A stretch of 64,000 bases of DNA from the NCBI RefSeq assembly GCF_013204845.1, contig NZ_JABMKY010000032.1, positions 1 through 64,000 on the forward strand, given 5' to 3'. Shown here piece by piece: positions 1 to 8,026 of the stretch. The stretch is from Paenibacillus qinlingensis. GTDB lineage: Bacteria > Bacillota > Bacilli > Paenibacillales > NBRC-103111. The position numbers and the translations under genes are program-made. Every line of letters begins with the position of its first letter. Within the stretch, counting starts at the first letter, position 1. Under the pieces are notes generated by a model, which was not told the origin of the DNA, made no database searches, and worked only from the letters and a program-made list of their open reading frames with translations.

Positions 1-110
1 TTTAGACTCGAACGTTGTCTCTCAGATTGTTTTAAATCGATTTTTCTTTTAAGAGGAGAGATCCACCACATAAAAATCAAACTGTCGAAAACACCGCGAG
101 ACTTTCTCGA

Positions 111-284
111 CAGCCTGAAAAACTACAGCTAATTCAGCTGTTTATCACTAAATACGTGAAACAGATGGAAAACCTACAGTTAATCCAGCCACCTACGCCG
201 TATTGGAGCTGAATACTGGATATTATCCAGTTATTTTATTCAAATCAATATATTGACGAGAAATAGCTGGATATTATCCAGTTA
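111..284. repeat. Quartet element A (TARMTGKA type)
   Basis: Four 21-bp boxes start at 111, 162, 213 and 264, exactly 51 bp apart. Each is an imperfect inverted repeat of the form TARMTGKA-N5-TMCAKYTA. The first two read on the plus strand and the last two on the minus strand. The last two contain the near-perfect palindrome CTGGATA-T-TATCCAG. The rest of 1-343 holds no gene that I can support. This element differs from the others in having 51 rather than 62 bp between boxes two and three. Its function is unknown. Confidence 0.8.
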
Positions 285-302
285 TTCGACAAGAGCAGCC
301 AA

Positions 303-332
303 AACTTATGCGCGGAATGCCGTGCATAAGTT
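303..332 (-). terminator. Terminator after msrC
   Basis: AACTTATGC and GCATAAGTT form a 9-bp stem just downstream of the msrC stop. Read on the minus strand the stem is followed by a short T run. The plus-strand side also runs into T-rich sequence, so it may work in both directions. Confidence 0.65.
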
Positions 333-343
333 AATTTTTAACG

Positions 344-835
344 CTACATCGCAGCGGCGAGCTTCTGCACAAACTGTTCCAGATAACGCTGGTCGATGTT
401 ATCGAACCGATTAAGACTCGGGCTGTCGATATCCAACACCCCGACAAGTTCAGATCCCACCACAATCGGGATCACGATCTCGGATTGCGAAGCCGCATCA
501 CAAGCGATATGTCCCGGAAAAGCGTGGACATCAGGAACAAGCACAGTTTCCATCCGCTCAGCTGCCGTACCGCACACCCCTTTACCGAAAGGGATTCGCA
601 CGCAAGCCGGCAATCCCTGAAAAGGTCCGAGCACAAGCTCTTTCCGCTCAAGCTGCTCATCCACCAAGTAGAAGCCTACCCAGTTGATGTCCTCTAGGAA
701 CTGCCCCAGCAATGCGGATGCATTCGCCAAATTAGCAATACGGTTCGGTTCATCCTGTATTAAAGCGTGAACTTGCCCGATCAGCAAGGTATATTGTTCT
801 TCTCTTGTTCCACTATAATTCGATTTCGCAAACAT
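344..835 (-). CDS. msrC: Free methionine-(R)-sulfoxide reductase (GAF)
   Basis: This 163-residue single GAF-domain protein matches the fRMsr family, which reduces free L-methionine-(R)-sulfoxide in the cytosol using thioredoxin. The three cysteines expected for catalysis and resolution are present at about residues 78 (LPACVRIPFGKGVCG), 88 and 112 (GHIACDAAS). The family hallmark NWVGFYL is near residue 51 and VLDIDSPSLNRFD closes the domain. Length is normal. An upstream GAGG supports the ATG at 835. The gene appears monocistronic and has its own terminator. Family assignment is very secure; the substrate is inferred from the family. Confidence 0.93.
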   Translation of the reverse strand: MFAKSNYSGTREEQYTLLIGQVHALIQDEPNRIANLANASALLGQFLEDINWVGFYLVDEQLERKELVLGPFQGLPACVRIPFGKGVCGTAAERMETVLVPDVHAFPGHIACDAASQSEIVIPIVVGSELVGVLDIDSPSLNRFDNIDQRYLEQFVQKLAAAM

Positions 836-992
836 CTCTCATCATCCTCTTCTGCCTAGTCTACTTTCATCATACCAAATGAACGGCTCCTCGCCAAAAG
901 ATACTGGAGCGACTAACTCTTCTACAATTGCCCTGGCGCGCTGGAGTTAGTCTCTTTCATCGACTAACCCCTCTCCTTATCTATATAAATAC

Positions 993-1025
993 AAAAAGGA
1001 CAATCAGCCCTTTCAGCCGATTGCC
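993..1025 (-). terminator. Terminator after araD
   Basis: On the minus strand a GC-rich stem (GGGCAATCGGCT pairing with GGCTGATTGTCC, with G-U pairs) is closed by a GAAA-type loop. It is followed by five Ts, 12-45 bp beyond the araD stop. Confidence 0.8.
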
Positions 1026-1037
1026 CTCAATAAGTTC

Positions 1038-1727
1038 TTATTTTTGCCCGTAATAGGCGTTCGCCCCGTGCTTTCTTAGAAAATGACGATCCAGCAAGGT
1101 TTGATCCATAGGCTGAATTGAAGGATTCAAGTTGTACGTACGATACGCGATCTTCGCAACCTCTTCCAGTACAACCGCGTTATGAACGGCATTGTGCGCG
1201 TCCTTGCCCCAACTAAATGGTGCGTGACAGTTCACTAACACACTCGGAACCATCGCGGGATCCAACTCACGGAACGTTTCAATGATTACATGGCCCGTCT
1301 CCAACTCGTAGGCGCCTTGTATCTCTGCCTCTGTCATCAGACGCGTGCACGGTACTTCACCGTAGAAATAATCCGCATGCGTTGTACCCAATGCCGGAAT
1401 AGCGCGACCTGCCTGCGCCCAACTTGTAGCCCAAGGCGAATGTGTGTGAACGATGCCGCCAATCGTCGGGAAGGCGCGGTACAACGCCAAATGCGTTGGC
1501 GTATCTGAGGATGGCTTCAATTTGCCTTCCACAAGATTACCCTGCAGATCTACGACAACGAGGTCCTCGGCCTTCAAATCCTCATATGGTACGCCGCTCG
1601 GCTTAATCACGACAAGTCCTTGCTCACGATCGATTCCGCTGACATTGCCCCATGTAAACGTAACTAGCCGATATTTGGGCAGATCCAAATTGGCTTCCAA
1701 AACTTGCTGTCTCAATTCCTCTAGCAT
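1038..1727 (-). CDS. araD: L-ribulose-5-phosphate 4-epimerase
   Basis: The 229-residue class II aldolase-fold protein converts L-ribulose 5-phosphate to D-xylulose 5-phosphate, the last step that takes L-arabinose into the pentose phosphate pathway. The zinc-binding histidines are visible at H94/H96 (IVHTHSPW) and H168 (NCHAPF), and GNVSG plus KPSGV near the N-terminus form the phosphate pocket. Length equals the family norm. An upstream AAGGTG supports the start. araA and araB are not adjacent. The upstream region carries AraR-type operators, so arabinose induction is likely. Assignment is secure. Confidence 0.95.
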   Translation of the reverse strand: MLEELRQQVLEANLDLPKYRLVTFTWGNVSGIDREQGLVVIKPSGVPYEDLKAEDLVVVDLQGNLVEGKLKPSSDTPTHLALYRAFPTIGGIVHTHSPWATSWAQAGRAIPALGTTHADYFYGEVPCTRLMTEAEIQGAYELETGHVIIETFRELDPAMVPSVLVNCHAPFSWGKDAHNAVHNAVVLEEVAKIAYRTYNLNPSIQPMDQTLLDRHFLRKHGANAYYGQK

Positions 1728-1770
1728 CTGAGCTCAACACCTTCCGATAAAATGTACATATAATACCTAC

Positions 1771-1846
1771 ATTATACACTTGTACGTACATGTTAGCTAG
1801 ATATTTTGCAAATAAGGAATAAACAAATCAACTTGTATGTACAGCC
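1771..1846 (-). promoter_or_regulatory. araD promoter with two AraR-type operators
   Basis: A TATAAT -10 (1771-1776 on the minus strand) lies directly next to a palindrome at 1778-1793 built on TTGTACGTACA. This matches 13 of 16 positions of the Bacillus AraR operator ATTTGTACGTACAAAT. A weaker copy (TTGTATGTACA, 11 of 16) lies at 1831-1846, 53 bp away, about five helical turns. That spacing suits cooperative AraR binding and looping. Repression relieved by arabinose is inferred from the known regulator. Confidence 0.8.
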
Positions 1847-1858
1847 TCAGATCACCTT

Positions 1859-3088
1859 TTATGAATGGATAATAGAGAAAACAATCGTTTTCCCATCTGA
1901 CTCTAGTCGTGTTTCCACCGAATAATTACCGATTTGCGTTGTTGTTGTTTCAAGAACACCTTTCGCTGCGGCACGTGCGCATGCATCCGTAAATAGGCGA
2001 TTGAAAATGTCTGCATCGTACCCGAATAGAAAATCCGTAAACTTGCGGATGCTTTCCGTATTCCGAGCAAGCACCCCGTCCTCCAGTCGTACCGTGACGC
2101 CATAGGTCGCAAACTGTGGATCCAACCAGAGAGAAGCTTCATTGCTGCCCCGCGCCTCCGCCGTAGCTCCGCTCAGGGATTGCGCTTTGGCTTCTGAATT
2201 ACGAAATAGACGCAGCGTTGTCTCTTCCAGATCGTAGTTCGTCCCGCGCAGCTTGCCCGCCCCTTCCATCACTTCGTAGGCTTGCAGCATGCGCTGATCT
2301 GGGAAAACAAGCTTCTTGTAGCTGCCATCCTTGGTTGGCACGACTTTGATGAAAGCATCGTTATCGTTTTTCACGCTGACGCGCTTCGATTTCGTCTGCA
2401 AACGCGTAATAATTTGCAACGCTTCCGCTCGTGTTACATATTTGCCTACCCCGAAGTAGCCATTCGGATACCCTTCCATGATCCCTTTCGTCATCGACTC
2501 TCCGATAAACTTCTGCTGTCTGCTCGTTGCGCTCTGTAAATCTCCGAAATGAGATGCCGCGCTAAGACTATAGGTTTCGTCCTCCAAATACTCCGTTTCC
2601 TTCAATAAATAGTACAAAATCTCCGCGACATCTTCTCGCTTGAGCGAAGCCTTATAATCACTGAATTGCCCTTTGCTAATAAAATGAAGATCACTTGCCA
2701 GATCTAAATACGGTTTCGCCCAGTAACCGACCGTGCTCGGCTTAAACGTGAAATCTCGGTAGTCTTGTCCTAAAATATTTTGATTACTTACACTCAATGT
2801 TTGCAAAAAGCTTGTCTTCCACTTCCGTTCCCCATTCGGGAACTTATCTGTGAAGGCTAGCAGTACAATTTTCACAAATTGATCTGCGGTAACAGTCTCA
2901 TCCGGTCGGAACGTTCCATCTGGAAAGCCATCCAACAAACCTTGCTGTACCATCTGATCGATTGTCTGCTCCGCCCAATGTCCACTAATATCCTTAAATC
3001 CCGCTGCCTCGCTTCTACCTTGCAGACCACCTATTGTTAATAGGCAACCGATCGTCGCAATTGTCAGCCATTTATTCCATCGTATCAT
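1859..3088 (-). CDS. Secreted SLH-domain protein
   Basis: I chose the ATG at 3088 (MIRWNKW) rather than 3127 because a GGAG lies about 10 bp upstream and a classical signal peptide follows at once. The 409-residue product has a hydrophobic segment ending near SEAAG, then three S-layer homology repeats. The first is typical (FKDISGHWAEQTID, GFPDGTFRPDETVTADQF). The second is degenerate. The third contains GYPNGYFGVGKYVTRAEA. SLH repeats bind pyruvylated secondary cell-wall polymer, so the protein should sit on the wall. The C-terminal 170 residues match no family that I recognise. Confidence 0.85.
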   Translation of the reverse strand: MIRWNKWLTIATIGCLLTIGGLQGRSEAAGFKDISGHWAEQTIDQMVQQGLLDGFPDGTFRPDETVTADQFVKIVLLAFTDKFPNGERKWKTSFLQTLSVSNQNILGQDYRDFTFKPSTVGYWAKPYLDLASDLHFISKGQFSDYKASLKREDVAEILYYLLKETEYLEDETYSLSAASHFGDLQSATSRQQKFIGESMTKGIMEGYPNGYFGVGKYVTRAEALQIITRLQTKSKRVSVKNDNDAFIKVVPTKDGSYKKLVFPDQRMLQAYEVMEGAGKLRGTNYDLEETTLRLFRNSEAKAQSLSGATAEARGSNEASLWLDPQFATYGVTVRLEDGVLARNTESIRKFTDFLFGYDADIFNRLFTDACARAAAKGVLETTTTQIGNYSVETRLESDGKTIVFSIIHS

Positions 3089-3191
3089 CGCCAATTTCTC
3101 CGCTTCTATCCTAATTTTCGGCACCAACTTCTACCATTCTCTAGGATAAGCCTTCTACTAGTCTTTGAGAACAGGCTAAAAAGCCCATTCA

Positions 3192-3216
3192 TTAAGGCGG
3201 GACAAGCCCCCCTTAA
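3192..3216 (-). terminator. Possible terminator after 3297-3746 gene
   Basis: TTAAGG and CCTTAA arms with an inner GGG/CCC pair form a hairpin. Minus-strand T-rich sequence follows at about 3176-3182, not immediately after the stem, so the assignment is weak. Confidence 0.35.
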
Positions 3217-3296
3217 CTGGGTCTATAGCCACATAAAAGACAAAAAGACCCTGCCCTCTACTAGGTAGAAAGCAAGATCCGCTATCGTGAACATTC

Positions 3297-3746
3297 TTAT
3301 ACTTTTTTTTGCTTCCCTGCTACCGCTTTAGCCGAATTGTAATAGCGCATCCAGTCGACAATGTACATCATTTTAGCTAGATAATCAGGTGCACTTCCCT
3401 GTAAATGACTGTAGGGCTCTTCCTGCAGCAGCTGGTGCAGCTCGTAGCCCTTGGTATAGAGAGTCTTAGTGAACGCTTCTTCCGTCTGTGGCTTGTACAG
3501 ATCCGTTCCTCGGGAAAGCTCAATTTCCTCGATAATTGTACCCCGGTAGTACGGGTAAACATTCACCTGTAGGCCCATATCAATGTAAGCTAAACCTGTA
3601 TATTCATAAGGAAGCCAAATTAAATTCGTCTTCTTGTCTTCTAGCTTCACGGTGTACACTAAACCTAGGTTCAGGGCAATCGGCTGTGGATAATTGCTTA
3701 TTAGCCCGGATCGCAAATGATCTGCTATATGCTCAACGAAATTCAT
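3297..3746 (-). CDS. Hypothetical protein
   Basis: The ATG at 3746 (MNFVEHIADHL) is preferred to 3785 because GAGAGG sits 9 bp upstream, whereas no ribosome site precedes the longer start. The 149-residue product has no signal peptide or membrane span. It begins with a helix, has an aromatic-rich middle (WLPYEYTGLAYIDMG, VYPYYRGT) and ends in a basic Lys-rich tail. I do not recognise the family. It is transcribed alone, opposite to the downstream sigma-factor operon. Confidence 0.65.
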   Translation of the reverse strand: MNFVEHIADHLRSGLISNYPQPIALNLGLVYTVKLEDKKTNLIWLPYEYTGLAYIDMGLQVNVYPYYRGTIIEEIELSRGTDLYKPQTEEAFTKTLYTKGYELHQLLQEEPYSHLQGSAPDYLAKMMYIVDWMRYYNSAKAVAGKQKKV

Positions 3747-3989
3747 GCTGCTCTTCCTCTCCGAAGGATCTAGTCCTTCCTTCATATTGCGTGCTAAAGC
3801 TCTTCGTTGTCAAGCAAGAACGCATACGTTCCAGTTTCTATTCTTATTGTTCTCTTTTCTAGGTACAATTTCCTGCCGATCACGCTCTACTAATTGGGCA
3901 TGAACAGTTTCAATAAAGAATACGCTCTGATGAGGCACAAAGGAGCAAGGGCTTACGAAAGATGTAAGTAAAGTTTTTATTTCGAATGT

Positions 3990-4016
3990 TGAACTTTTCG
4001 GGAACAGATGCGTCTA
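3990..4016 (+). promoter_or_regulatory. ECF-type autoregulatory promoter
   Basis: A -35 TGAAC (3990-3994) and a -10 CGTCTA (4011-4016) are separated by exactly 16 bp. This is the architecture of promoters read by extracytoplasmic-function sigma factors (GAAC and CGTC cores). It lies directly ahead of the ECF sigma gene, which suggests autoregulation. Transcription would start near 4021-4024, so the leader is very short. Confidence 0.75.
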
Positions 4017-4035
4017 TATAGGAGAGGTGAGAGAA

Positions 4036-4602
4036 TTGGAAACGACGGGTGTCCATGTATTTGATTATTTGAAGTACATTGCAGAAACAACAGATCAGAA
4101 GGTGATCCTTCGTAATTTAATGGAAACCTACGGGAATGATGTGTGGAATTATGCCTTCAGTATTTGTCGGAATAAAGATGCAGCTGACGATATTGCACAG
4201 GATGCTTTCTTAAAAGTATATCGCAATCTGACGACTTTCCGTGGTGAAGCTGCGGTTAAAACCTGGTTGCTTACCATAACCCGCAATACCGCTTATGATC
4301 ATATGCGCAAAGCGTTTTGGCGCAAGGTGACTCTTGTTGGATTCGTGCAGTCGGGAGGTACCGCAAGCTCAGCTGAAACCGAAGCGGTTGAGAATTTATA
4401 TGCAAGTGAAATTTGGCAGAAGGTCATGTCTTTATCCGCAAAATATAGAGAAATTTTAATTCTTCACGCACATTATCAGATGACAACCAAGGAAATGGCA
4501 GCTATTCTGGATATTTCGGAAGGAACCGTTAAATCCAGACTACATCACGCCAGACTCAAGGTTCTTAGTCTGAAGGAGCGTGAAGCCCTTGAACACTCCT
4601 GA
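4036..4602 (+). CDS. ECF-family RNA polymerase sigma factor
   Basis: The protein has sigma region 2 (WNYAFSICRNKDAADDIAQDAFLKVY, given here as WNYAF...DIAQDAFLKVY) with the DIAQDxFLKVY core helix. It also has region 4 with the helix-turn-helix MTTKEMAAILDISEGTVKSR. I prefer TTG at 4036 as start: AGGTGA at 4025-4030 lies five bases upstream, while the GTG at 4027 overlaps that site. The 188-residue length is typical. The gene overlaps the downstream anti-sigma gene and has an ECF promoter upstream, so it probably transcribes its own operon in response to an envelope signal. Confidence 0.9.
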   Translation: METTGVHVFDYLKYIAETTDQKVILRNLMETYGNDVWNYAFSICRNKDAADDIAQDAFLKVYRNLTTFRGEAAVKTWLLTITRNTAYDHMRKAFWRKVTLVGFVQSGGTASSAETEAVENLYASEIWQKVMSLSAKYREILILHAHYQMTTKEMAAILDISEGTVKSRLHHARLKVLSLKEREALEHS

Positions 4603-5926
4603 GCCGGATGACTTCCAGAAGCAACTGGAAGATGCGCCCCTCGTGCAGAAGGGGTTCACCTCCAAGCTTCAACAGGATATCGAGCAAACGATTCGTAAGA
4701 AGGAGCGCAGCAAATCCAAGGTAAAACCTCTTCTCTGCGTTGGTGGTTTAGGTACTGTCTTGGCTGTAGTACTTCTTTTCCCTTGGCATACGATGCACAC
4801 GCAAAGTGAGGCTGCTGCTCTTGAGGAGAAAATGATGCCGGCGGAAGTCACCGTCTCCACGCCTCCACCTGCTCCCATTAACACAGCCTTGCTCATTGGG
4901 CTACGGACAGAGCATGAGACGGCTACGAACGGAAATCAAGGACGGGCGCTGTCTCCGCTTCGTTACAGTACCTATCGGACGATGCTCGTTGCGCCTGTTC
5001 GCGGGCAATTACAGAAAACCTCCGAAGGTACTGGCATTTTGATGCCATATAAGCAAAATTTTTGGAAAATTGACTCCCTTACACATATAACGAACAAAGG
5101 TGAGTCTCACTATTTATCTGCTCATTTGGCTGATCAGCCCGTTAAGACAGAACGCTTCACAGAGCCAGAAGATCAAGAGTTTAATCGTGTAGAAACACTG
5201 TTGTTTGCAGGCAACCAGTACGTCTCTATTGCCGAGTCGGAGGCAGCTTGGAATGGCAATGCGCCCTACCATGCAGATCGCATCTGGGTGCGTACACTTC
5301 CGCAATTGAAAGAAGCACGTACCTTGCAATTCTACAAAAAGCCAGTGGACAAGAACCATGTATCCTTGATGGATGTCTTTGGCACAAGCACGAGCACGGA
5401 TCTTGCGAGGATATCAAGCATAGGAGACAATGCGATGAGTGAAGTCTCAGGACAGAGCTGGACGGTGCAGCGTGAACCAGGACAATGGGTCGGCAAAGTT
5501 GCTGAAACGCCGAAAGCTAGTTTATCGAGACCTGATTCTTACGTACTGCGTGATTTCCCACGGCAACTGCCGGATAAAGTCGTTAATCACGATGATATCT
5601 GTTGCTCTTGGAGCAATATCAAGTCCTCGTGGCCGAAAGCTACCGATGCGCTAACCTCCCCCTTGGACGATATGCTCGTCATCTTCGAGGGAGACACGCT
5701 CAAATTTTACTCCTACGGGCAAGCGCCCGGCAGCATTCCCCAGCTCACTTTAGATTTGGAGCCTGGTGAACAGCTCGTCATGGCACAATGGGCCACAGAC
5801 CACTACGTCCAGGAATGGATCGACAAGGTCGGACGCTATCTGTCCGCCGAGACAGAGTCTCGGCCGGCTGGCGCTACTGGGTCTGCAGTGGGACTGCAAT
5901 TGGAATCACAAACAAAAGCACACTAA
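4589..5926 (+). CDS. Membrane-anchored anti-sigma factor (probable)
   Basis: This gene overlaps the ECF sigma gene. TTG at 4589 is preferred because AAGGAG lies 10 bp upstream; the GTG at 4580 is too close to that site. The 445-residue product has a charged cytoplasmic N-terminus of about 45 residues, one membrane span (LLCVGGLGTVLAVVLLF) and a large extracytoplasmic domain of no family that I know. Topology plus overlap with the sigma gene is the classic anti-sigma arrangement. Two adjacent cysteines (DDICCSW) lie in the outer domain. The role is inferred from context rather than from a recognised anti-sigma domain. Confidence 0.75.
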   Translation: MNTPEPDDFQKQLEDAPLVQKGFTSKLQQDIEQTIRKKERSKSKVKPLLCVGGLGTVLAVVLLFPWHTMHTQSEAAALEEKMMPAEVTVSTPPPAPINTALLIGLRTEHETATNGNQGRALSPLRYSTYRTMLVAPVRGQLQKTSEGTGILMPYKQNFWKIDSLTHITNKGESHYLSAHLADQPVKTERFTEPEDQEFNRVETLLFAGNQYVSIAESEAAWNGNAPYHADRIWVRTLPQLKEARTLQFYKKPVDKNHVSLMDVFGTSTSTDLARISSIGDNAMSEVSGQSWTVQREPGQWVGKVAETPKASLSRPDSYVLRDFPRQLPDKVVNHDDICCSWSNIKSSWPKATDALTSPLDDMLVIFEGDTLKFYSYGQAPGSIPQLTLDLEPGEQLVMAQWATDHYVQEWIDKVGRYLSAETESRPAGATGSAVGLQLESQTKAH

Positions 5927-5932
5927 ATATGA

Positions 5933-5966
5933 AAACCCGCTGGTCCATTTGGACTGAGCGGGTTTA
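5933..5966 (+). terminator. Terminator of ECF operon
   Basis: AAACCCGCT pairs with AGCGGGTTT, with an inner GTCC/GGAC pair, followed by TTATTG. It starts seven bases after the anti-sigma stop codon. Confidence 0.85.
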
Positions 5967-6007
5967 TTGTGGTTTCGGCTGCGCAGGTGCCGATTCTGGG
6001 CTGGGTG

Positions 6008-6055
6008 TTCTACTTCTACTTCTACTTCTACTTCTACTTCTACATCTACTTCTAC
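6008..6055. repeat. (TTCTAC)8 hexanucleotide array
   Basis: Eight tandem copies of TTCTAC, one with a single substitution (ATCTAC), lie in a convergent intergenic gap of about 370 bp. No gene is supported in 5967-6342; open frames here are simple translations of the repeat. The array ends 41 bp before quartet element B. Confidence 0.95.
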
Positions 6056-6095
6056 GGACCCAACCCCCGCCGCTCCCGGTGCACTTCAACAAATT

Positions 6096-6281
6096 TAACT
6101 GGATTATATGTAGCTAATTTTGCTGATTTTCACTCAATCGCGAGAATAGCTGGATTTCATGTAGTTAATTTCTGCCCAAAACGGAATTATTACTGATTTC
6201 CGCTATTTTAGCTGTACTTTTTCCATCTATTCGTCCGATTACCATGAAATACGCCTGAATTAGCTGTATGTTTTCCATTTA
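6096..6281. repeat. Quartet element B (TARMTGKA type)
   Basis: Four 21-bp boxes start at 6096, 6147, 6209 and 6261 (spacing 51, 62, 52). The first two read plus (TAACTGGA and TAGCTGGA heads) and the last two read minus (heads in TCCATCTA and TCCATTTA). Linkers carry TTTTCACT and a CGCGAGAA-like sequence just before a box. The element lies between two convergent genes. Confidence 0.88.
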
Positions 6282-6342
6282 GTTGACCCACAGGCCACTC
6301 AGCCCACTCCCTCTGTGGCCCCCTGACTACCACTCTCAGCAA

Positions 6343-7833
6343 CTAGGCCTTGTATGCATCCATAAAGCCCTGAACAAAACGGGGATCCCACTGACTCCCC
6401 TTCCCGTCCGCGAGAATGGCCATCGCCTTCTCGACAGGCATTCCCTTCCGATACGGACGATCGGACGTCATCGCATCGAACGCATCGGCCACCGCAATGA
6501 TGCGGCCGAACACCGGGATATCCTGGCCCTTCAGGCCATCCGGATATCCCGCACCATCGTAGCGCTCGTGATGCGAGCGCACGCCCGGAAGCAAGGGAGC
6601 CATCGCCTCAGCAGGCTCAATCTGTTTCAAAATCGATTCACCCAGATCCGGGTGACGTTTGATTTGCTCGAATTCCTCGTCGGTTAATCGGCCATCCTTT
6701 AACAGCACCGCATCGCGCACGCCAATTTTGCCGATATCATGCAGCAGCGCTGTTTTGTACAACCAGTCAAGCTCCTGTTCGCTCAAGCTAACCGCTTGTC
6801 CAATTAACAAGCAGTACTTGGCGACACGCGTTGAATGCCCTGCCGTGTAGGCATCTCGCGCATCGAGAGCTGCCGCAAGTGTAGCGTAATAGCTCTGCAG
6901 GAGCTGATTGTTCATTTTTTCACGGGCATCGAGGCCCTTCACCATATGGTTAAAGCCCGCAATCAACCGCGAAAACTCATCCGAGTATAAGTCAGAGGCT
7001 CTAACTTTAAGATCGCCGGACTGCACTTGCTTCATTACGCGATGTAAATCCTCAATCGGCTGTTGAATATCACTGGCCAGCAAGCGTGCTCCCAAGGACG
7101 AGAAGCCAACGCCCAGCAAAAGAATAATCGCCGCCCATTTCCAGTAATCAGCGATCAGCTGGGAAGAGTCCACACTTGTGCTCAACCGAATTTGCGTTGC
7201 TAAGCTAAAAAGAAATAGCGGCATCGTGCCGATGAGAAAAGCACTCAACTGAAACTTTCGCTGAATTGACACGATGACGCGTCCATCCAACGAGACATCC
7301 TCCCCATGAATCTGCTGCCCTAACTCACGTATATGTACCAGCATGGGCCGAATAGCTTGCGCCGTCGTAAAAAACTCCAGCAACGCATGCATACTGGCAA
7401 TCAGTATCGCACCGATGCCTGCCAGCCCAATGTAAAACGCCGGCAGTGTCAACCAACCCCATGCGATCCCTAAACTTGCCATGGTCATTGCTGGAATGGA
7501 TAGCCCCAAAAAGTGCGGCCCCATAATCCGCATCACCGATAGGGCAGGAAAGCGATGCGTCTGTAAGTAGGCTGCACGAATAGTCGCCAGCGACGGCTTT
7601 TCTTGCCTCATCATTTCACGTATCGGCCCTATGTGCTTCCGAAATATCACAAACTCCGCAAACATCATGACACATAACGATAAAATCATAATAATAAACA
7701 CACGGAGCATTTCAACCCCCGAAATCGTGAGCGTTGTCGAAATAATAACCCCGCCAACAACTAGAACAGCAATACCCGAACCCATCATATAATTTCGTAA
7801 AAGATCACGTAGAAATTTTTTATATATCAGCAT
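6343..7833 (-). CDS. Membrane HD-GYP domain protein
   Basis: I chose ATG 7833 (MLIYKKF) because GGGGAGA lies just upstream; the longer open frame would run through the floT terminator. The 496-residue protein has several N-terminal membrane spans, a HAMP-like linker (DIQQPIEDLHRVMKQVQSGDL) and a C-terminal HD-GYP domain. That domain has the HD motif (LLHDIGKIG), HHERYDGAGYP and DAFDAMTSDRPYR. HD-GYP domains hydrolyse cyclic di-GMP or related cyclic dinucleotides, so this is likely a membrane-sensing phosphodiesterase. The signal is unknown. Confidence 0.9.
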   Translation of the reverse strand: MLIYKKFLRDLLRNYMMGSGIAVLVVGGVIISTTLTISGVEMLRVFIIMILSLCVMMFAEFVIFRKHIGPIREMMRQEKPSLATIRAAYLQTHRFPALSVMRIMGPHFLGLSIPAMTMASLGIAWGWLTLPAFYIGLAGIGAILIASMHALLEFFTTAQAIRPMLVHIRELGQQIHGEDVSLDGRVIVSIQRKFQLSAFLIGTMPLFLFSLATQIRLSTSVDSSQLIADYWKWAAIILLLGVGFSSLGARLLASDIQQPIEDLHRVMKQVQSGDLKVRASDLYSDEFSRLIAGFNHMVKGLDAREKMNNQLLQSYYATLAAALDARDAYTAGHSTRVAKYCLLIGQAVSLSEQELDWLYKTALLHDIGKIGVRDAVLLKDGRLTDEEFEQIKRHPDLGESILKQIEPAEAMAPLLPGVRSHHERYDGAGYPDGLKGQDIPVFGRIIAVADAFDAMTSDRPYRKGMPVEKAMAILADGKGSQWDPRFVQGFMDAYKA

Positions 7834-7965
7834 ACGTCTCCCCGCCTCTATCCAAACTATGCTTACTGCGAAGAAGACTCGCATCCCCTCTATTGTATCG
7901 TAATCTAGCGAAATCCGCTTGATATCTCTCTTAGAATTGACTAGCTTGCTAGCTCTTCTGGAAAA

Positions 7966-8002
7966 AGGAAAAAGCCACACTCTATAGCTAAGAGTGTGGC
8001 TT
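7966..8002 (-). terminator. Terminator of flotillin operon
   Basis: AGCCACACTCT and AGAGTGTGGCT form an 11-bp perfect stem with a 7-nt loop. On the minus strand five Ts follow. It sits 25 bp after the flotillin stop. Confidence 0.92.
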
Positions 8003-8026
8003 TGTTGTTTAGTCAGGGTGTGCCCC

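Noticed and set aside
111..284. CRISPR-like pattern in the quartets (21-bp repeats with 29-30 bp between them)
   Set aside because: There are only four copies, in two orientations; the repeats are imperfect palindromes, and no cas genes are present.
896..968. Possible further quartet: GACTAAC at 911 and 962 (51 bp apart) and GTTAGTC at 946
   Set aside because: Only one complete box (about 946-968) can be drawn. Boxes at the other expected positions are absent, so chance or a decayed copy cannot be told apart.
7834..7980. N-terminal extension of the HD-GYP protein
   Set aside because: The extension would begin inside the floT terminator and has no ribosome site; the start at 7833 has one.
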